A stretch of DNA of 64,000 bases, taken from assembly GCF_003515065.1 (NCBI RefSeq), contig NZ_QXGH01000021.1:62001-126000 (forward strand), written 5' to 3'. Positions 61,934 through 64,000 of this stretch are shown one piece after another. The notes beneath the pieces were generated by a model. It was given only the letters and a program-made list of their open reading frames with translations. It ran no database searches and was not told the origin of the DNA. Both the position numbers and the translations under genes were made by a program. Positions within the stretch are counted from its first letter, which is position 1. Each line of letters begins with the position of its first letter. Origin of the DNA: Nocardioides immobilis (GTDB lineage: Bacteria; Actinomycetota; Actinomycetes; Propionibacteriales; Nocardioidaceae).

Positions 61934-63148
61934 ATGGCCGACAACAAAGTCGTCGTCTACGCGGGACCTGGCCAGGTCGCGATCGAGAACATCGAGTTCC
62001 CCAAGCTGGAGATCCCGCGTGAGGTCGCCGAGGGGCTCGGCATCAAGCAGGCCGCCCCGCACGCCGTGATCCTCAAGCTCGTCACGACCAACATCTGCGG
62101 CAGCGACCAGCACATGGTCCGCGGCCGTACGACGGCGCCCGTCGGCCAGTCCCTCGGCCACGAGATCACCGGCGAGATCGTCGAGATCGGCGACGACGTC
62201 CTCTTCCACAAGGTCGGCGACATCTGCTCGGTGCCGTTCAACATCGCCTGTGGTCGCTGCCGGATGTGCAACGAGGGCAAGACCGGCATCTGCCTCAACG
62301 TGAACCCGGCCCGCGCCGGCGCGGCGTACGGCTACGTCGACATGGGCGGCTGGGTCGGCGGCCAGGCGGAGTACGTGATGATCCCGTTCGCCGACTTCAA
62401 CCTGCTGAAGTTCCCCGACCGCGACGCCGCGCTGGAGAAGATCCTCGACCTCACGATGCTGTCGGACATCTTCCCGACCGGCTACCACGGTGCCTACACC
62501 GCCGGTGTCACCACCGGCTCCACGGTGTACGTCGCCGGTGCCGGCCCGGTGGGCCTCGCCGCGGCGTACTCGGCGCAGCTCCTGGGCGCGTCGACCGTCA
62601 TCGTCGGCGACATGAACGCCGACCGCCTCGCGCAGGCCGCCAGCTTCGGCTGCGAGATCGCGGACCTGTCGAAGGGTGACTCGTTGGTGGACATCGTCTC
62701 CGACATCCTCGGCGAGCCGGAGGTCGACGCGGCTGTCGACGCCGTCGGCTTCGAGGCGCGCGGCCATGGCAAGGACGCCGCCGAGGCGCCCGCCACGGTG
62801 CTCAACGACATCATGAACGTGTCCCGTGCCGGTGCCTCCCTCGGCATCCCGGGCCTCTACGTGACCGGCGACCCGGGCGCGGTGGACGACGCTGCGAAGG
62901 TGGGCCAGATCGGCGTGCGGCTCGGCCTCGGTTGGGCGAAGTCCCACACCTTCGTCACCGGCCAGTGCCCGGTGAAGCAGTACAACCGCAAGCTGATGAA
63001 CCTGATCCTGGCCGACAAGGCGCACATCGCGAAGGCCGTGAACGCCACCACCATCAGCCTCGACGACGCCGCGGTCGGCTACGCCGCGTTCGACAAGGGC
63101 GCCGCCCAGAAGTTCGTCATTGACCCGCACGGCATGGTCCGGGCCTGA
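61934..63148 (+). CDS. fdhA: Glutathione-independent formaldehyde dehydrogenase
   Basis: 404 residues, zinc-dependent. Catalytic zinc ligands in TTNICGSDQHMVRGR and GHEITGEIVEIG; structural zinc in CGRCRMCNEGKTGIC; NAD fold VYVAGAGPVGLAAAYSAQL. Pseudomonas FdhA-type enzymes keep NAD tightly bound and dismutate or oxidise formaldehyde. It disposes of formaldehyde released by GbcA, in parallel with the mycothiol route at 42-43 kb. The gap from gbcB is 51 bases. Confidence 0.93.
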   Translation: MADNKVVVYAGPGQVAIENIEFPKLEIPREVAEGLGIKQAAPHAVILKLVTTNICGSDQHMVRGRTTAPVGQSLGHEITGEIVEIGDDVLFHKVGDICSVPFNIACGRCRMCNEGKTGICLNVNPARAGAAYGYVDMGGWVGGQAEYVMIPFADFNLLKFPDRDAALEKILDLTMLSDIFPTGYHGAYTAGVTTGSTVYVAGAGPVGLAAAYSAQLLGASTVIVGDMNADRLAQAASFGCEIADLSKGDSLVDIVSDILGEPEVDAAVDAVGFEARGHGKDAAEAPATVLNDIMNVSRAGASLGIPGLYVTGDPGAVDDAAKVGQIGVRLGLGWAKSHTFVTGQCPVKQYNRKLMNLILADKAHIAKAVNATTISLDDAAVGYAAFDKGAAQKFVIDPHGMVRA

Positions 63149-63163
63149 CCGATGAGAGATGTC

Positions 63164-64000
63164 ATGACCTCGCAGATTTCCGTTCTCGATCGGACCCTCG
63201 CCGACTTCGACCCCGAGGTCGCCGAGCAGATCGAGCGCGAGCTGGTCCGCCAGCAGACGACGCTCGAGATGATCGCCTCGGAGAACTTCGCTCCGAGGTC
63301 GGTCATGGAGGCCCAGGGCTCGGTCCTGACCAACAAGTACGCCGAGGGCTACCCCGGCCGGCGCTACTACGGCGGCTGTGAGCACGTGGACGTGGTCGAG
63401 CAGCTCGCGATCGACCGGATCAAGGAGCTCTTCGGCGCCGAGGCGGCGAACGTGCAGCCGCACTCCGGCGCCCAGGCGAACGCCGCTGCGATGTTCGCCC
63501 TGCTGGACCCGGGCGACACGATCCTCGGCCTCGACCTGGCGCACGGCGGCCACCTCACGCACGGCATGCGGCTCAACTTCTCCGGCAAGCTCTACAACGT
63601 CGTGGCCTACCAGGTCTCGGCGGAGGACTTCCGGATCGACATGGCGGAGGTCGAGCGGCTCGCTCTCGAGCACCGACCGAAGCTGATCGTCGCCGGGTGG
63701 TCGGCGTACCCCCGCCAGCTGGACTTCGCCGAGTTCCGTCGCATCGCCGACCTCGTGGGTGCCTACCTGATGGTCGACATGGCGCACTTCGCCGGCCTGG
63801 TCGCCACCGGCCTGCACCCGAGCCCGGTGCCGCACGCCGACATCGTCACCACCACCACGCACAAGACGCTCGGTGGCCCGCGCGGTGGCGTGATCCTGAG
63901 CAAGCAGGCGCTGGCCAAGAAGATCAACTCCGCGGTCTTCCCGGGCCAGCAGGGCGGCCCGCTGGAGCACGTCATCGCCGCGAAGGCCGTCGCCTTCAAG
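63164..64000 (+). CDS. glyA: Serine hydroxymethyltransferase (3' end beyond window)
   Basis: Partial: 279 codons visible from the ATG at 63164; an ATG at 63152 is also in frame. Motifs: [61 protein letters not shown] and the PLP lysine region [14 protein letters not shown]. It joins glycine from betaine breakdown with methylene-THF to make serine. It starts 15 bases after fdhA and closes the visible part of the operon; the C-terminal part is off the right edge. Confidence 0.95.
   Translation, partial: MTSQISVLDRTLADFDPEVAEQIERELVRQQTTLEMIASENFAPRSVMEAQGSVLTNKYAEGYPGRRYYGGCEHVDVVEQLAIDRIKELFGAEAANVQPHSGAQANAAAMFALLDPGDTILGLDLAHGGHLTHGMRLNFSGKLYNVVAYQVSAEDFRIDMAEVERLALEHRPKLIVAGWSAYPRQLDFAEFRRIADLVGAYLMVDMAHFAGLVATGLHPSPVPHADIVTTTTHKTLGGPRGGVILSKQALAKKINSAVFPGQQGGPLEHVIAAKAVAFK

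Noticed and set aside
61907-63970. A 687-codon minus-strand frame opposite fdhA and glyA
   Set aside because: Antisense shadow of two well-defined enzymes; no motifs and no sensible start.

Overview
High-GC actinobacterial DNA, most like Nocardioides or a relative (inference). Supporting clues are GTG starts, ATGA-coupled operons, a WhiB protein, a mycothiol-type formaldehyde dehydrogenase and an actinomycete integrative-conjugative element (AICE) gene set. The window splits into a mobile half (1 to about 31.3 kb) and a mostly chromosomal half.

Mobile half. (a) 1-4341: an AICE core on the minus strand (Pra-like activator, two small proteins, FtsK/TraSA translocase, WhiB-like protein, RepSA-like initiator running off the left edge), facing a divergent XRE/PLD-like regulator. 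(b) 4342-7160: an insertion-like stretch with an IS630 scrap, a secreted calcium-repeat protein and a second, truncated copy of the regulator's 3' end. (c) 7181-8208: a Nudix hydrolase (pSAM2 Pif-like) and an HD-domain protein. (d) 8260-18248: a complete type I-E CRISPR-Cas locus, cas3-cse1-cse2-cas7-cas5-cas6-cas1-cas2 plus an array of 17 spacers. (e) 18916-23135: a large serine recombinase with two extra C-terminal helix-turn-helix segments, then an unrecognised three-gene cassette. (f) 23592-30940: a VirB4-type conjugation module, with no relaxase or coupling protein visible, whose TrbL-like gene carries an in-frame TGA. (g) 31266-31306: the 3' part of a tRNA-Arg(ACG) gene, the expected footprint of a tyrosine-integrase attachment site and the likely right end of the element.

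From 31.6 to 37.9 kb lie a promoter-operator with an AbiE-like two-gene module (second gene frameshifted), a damaged GH16 glycosidase gene with seven near-identical IPT/TIG repeats, and an oxidoreductase remnant.

From 37.9 kb to the right edge is an island for choline and glycine betaine catabolism and one-carbon disposal. Uptake: glycine betaine ABC transporter. Oxidation: BetA and BetB to betaine; GbcA/GbcB to dimethylglycine plus formaldehyde; dimethylglycine oxidase onward with transfer of one-carbon units to tetrahydrofolate. One-carbon handling: FolD, MTHFR-like protein, PurU, FolC, GlyA. Formaldehyde: FdhA and the mycothiol-dependent dehydrogenase. Carbon entry: pyruvate carboxylase. 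An IclR regulator sits in the middle. A 34-nt element, GTTGCG-N13-GTTGYGYRNTNCGCA, recurs upstream of purU, betB, folD and, more weakly, dmgO, with a half-site at the iclR start, and is probably its operator or a shared promoter.
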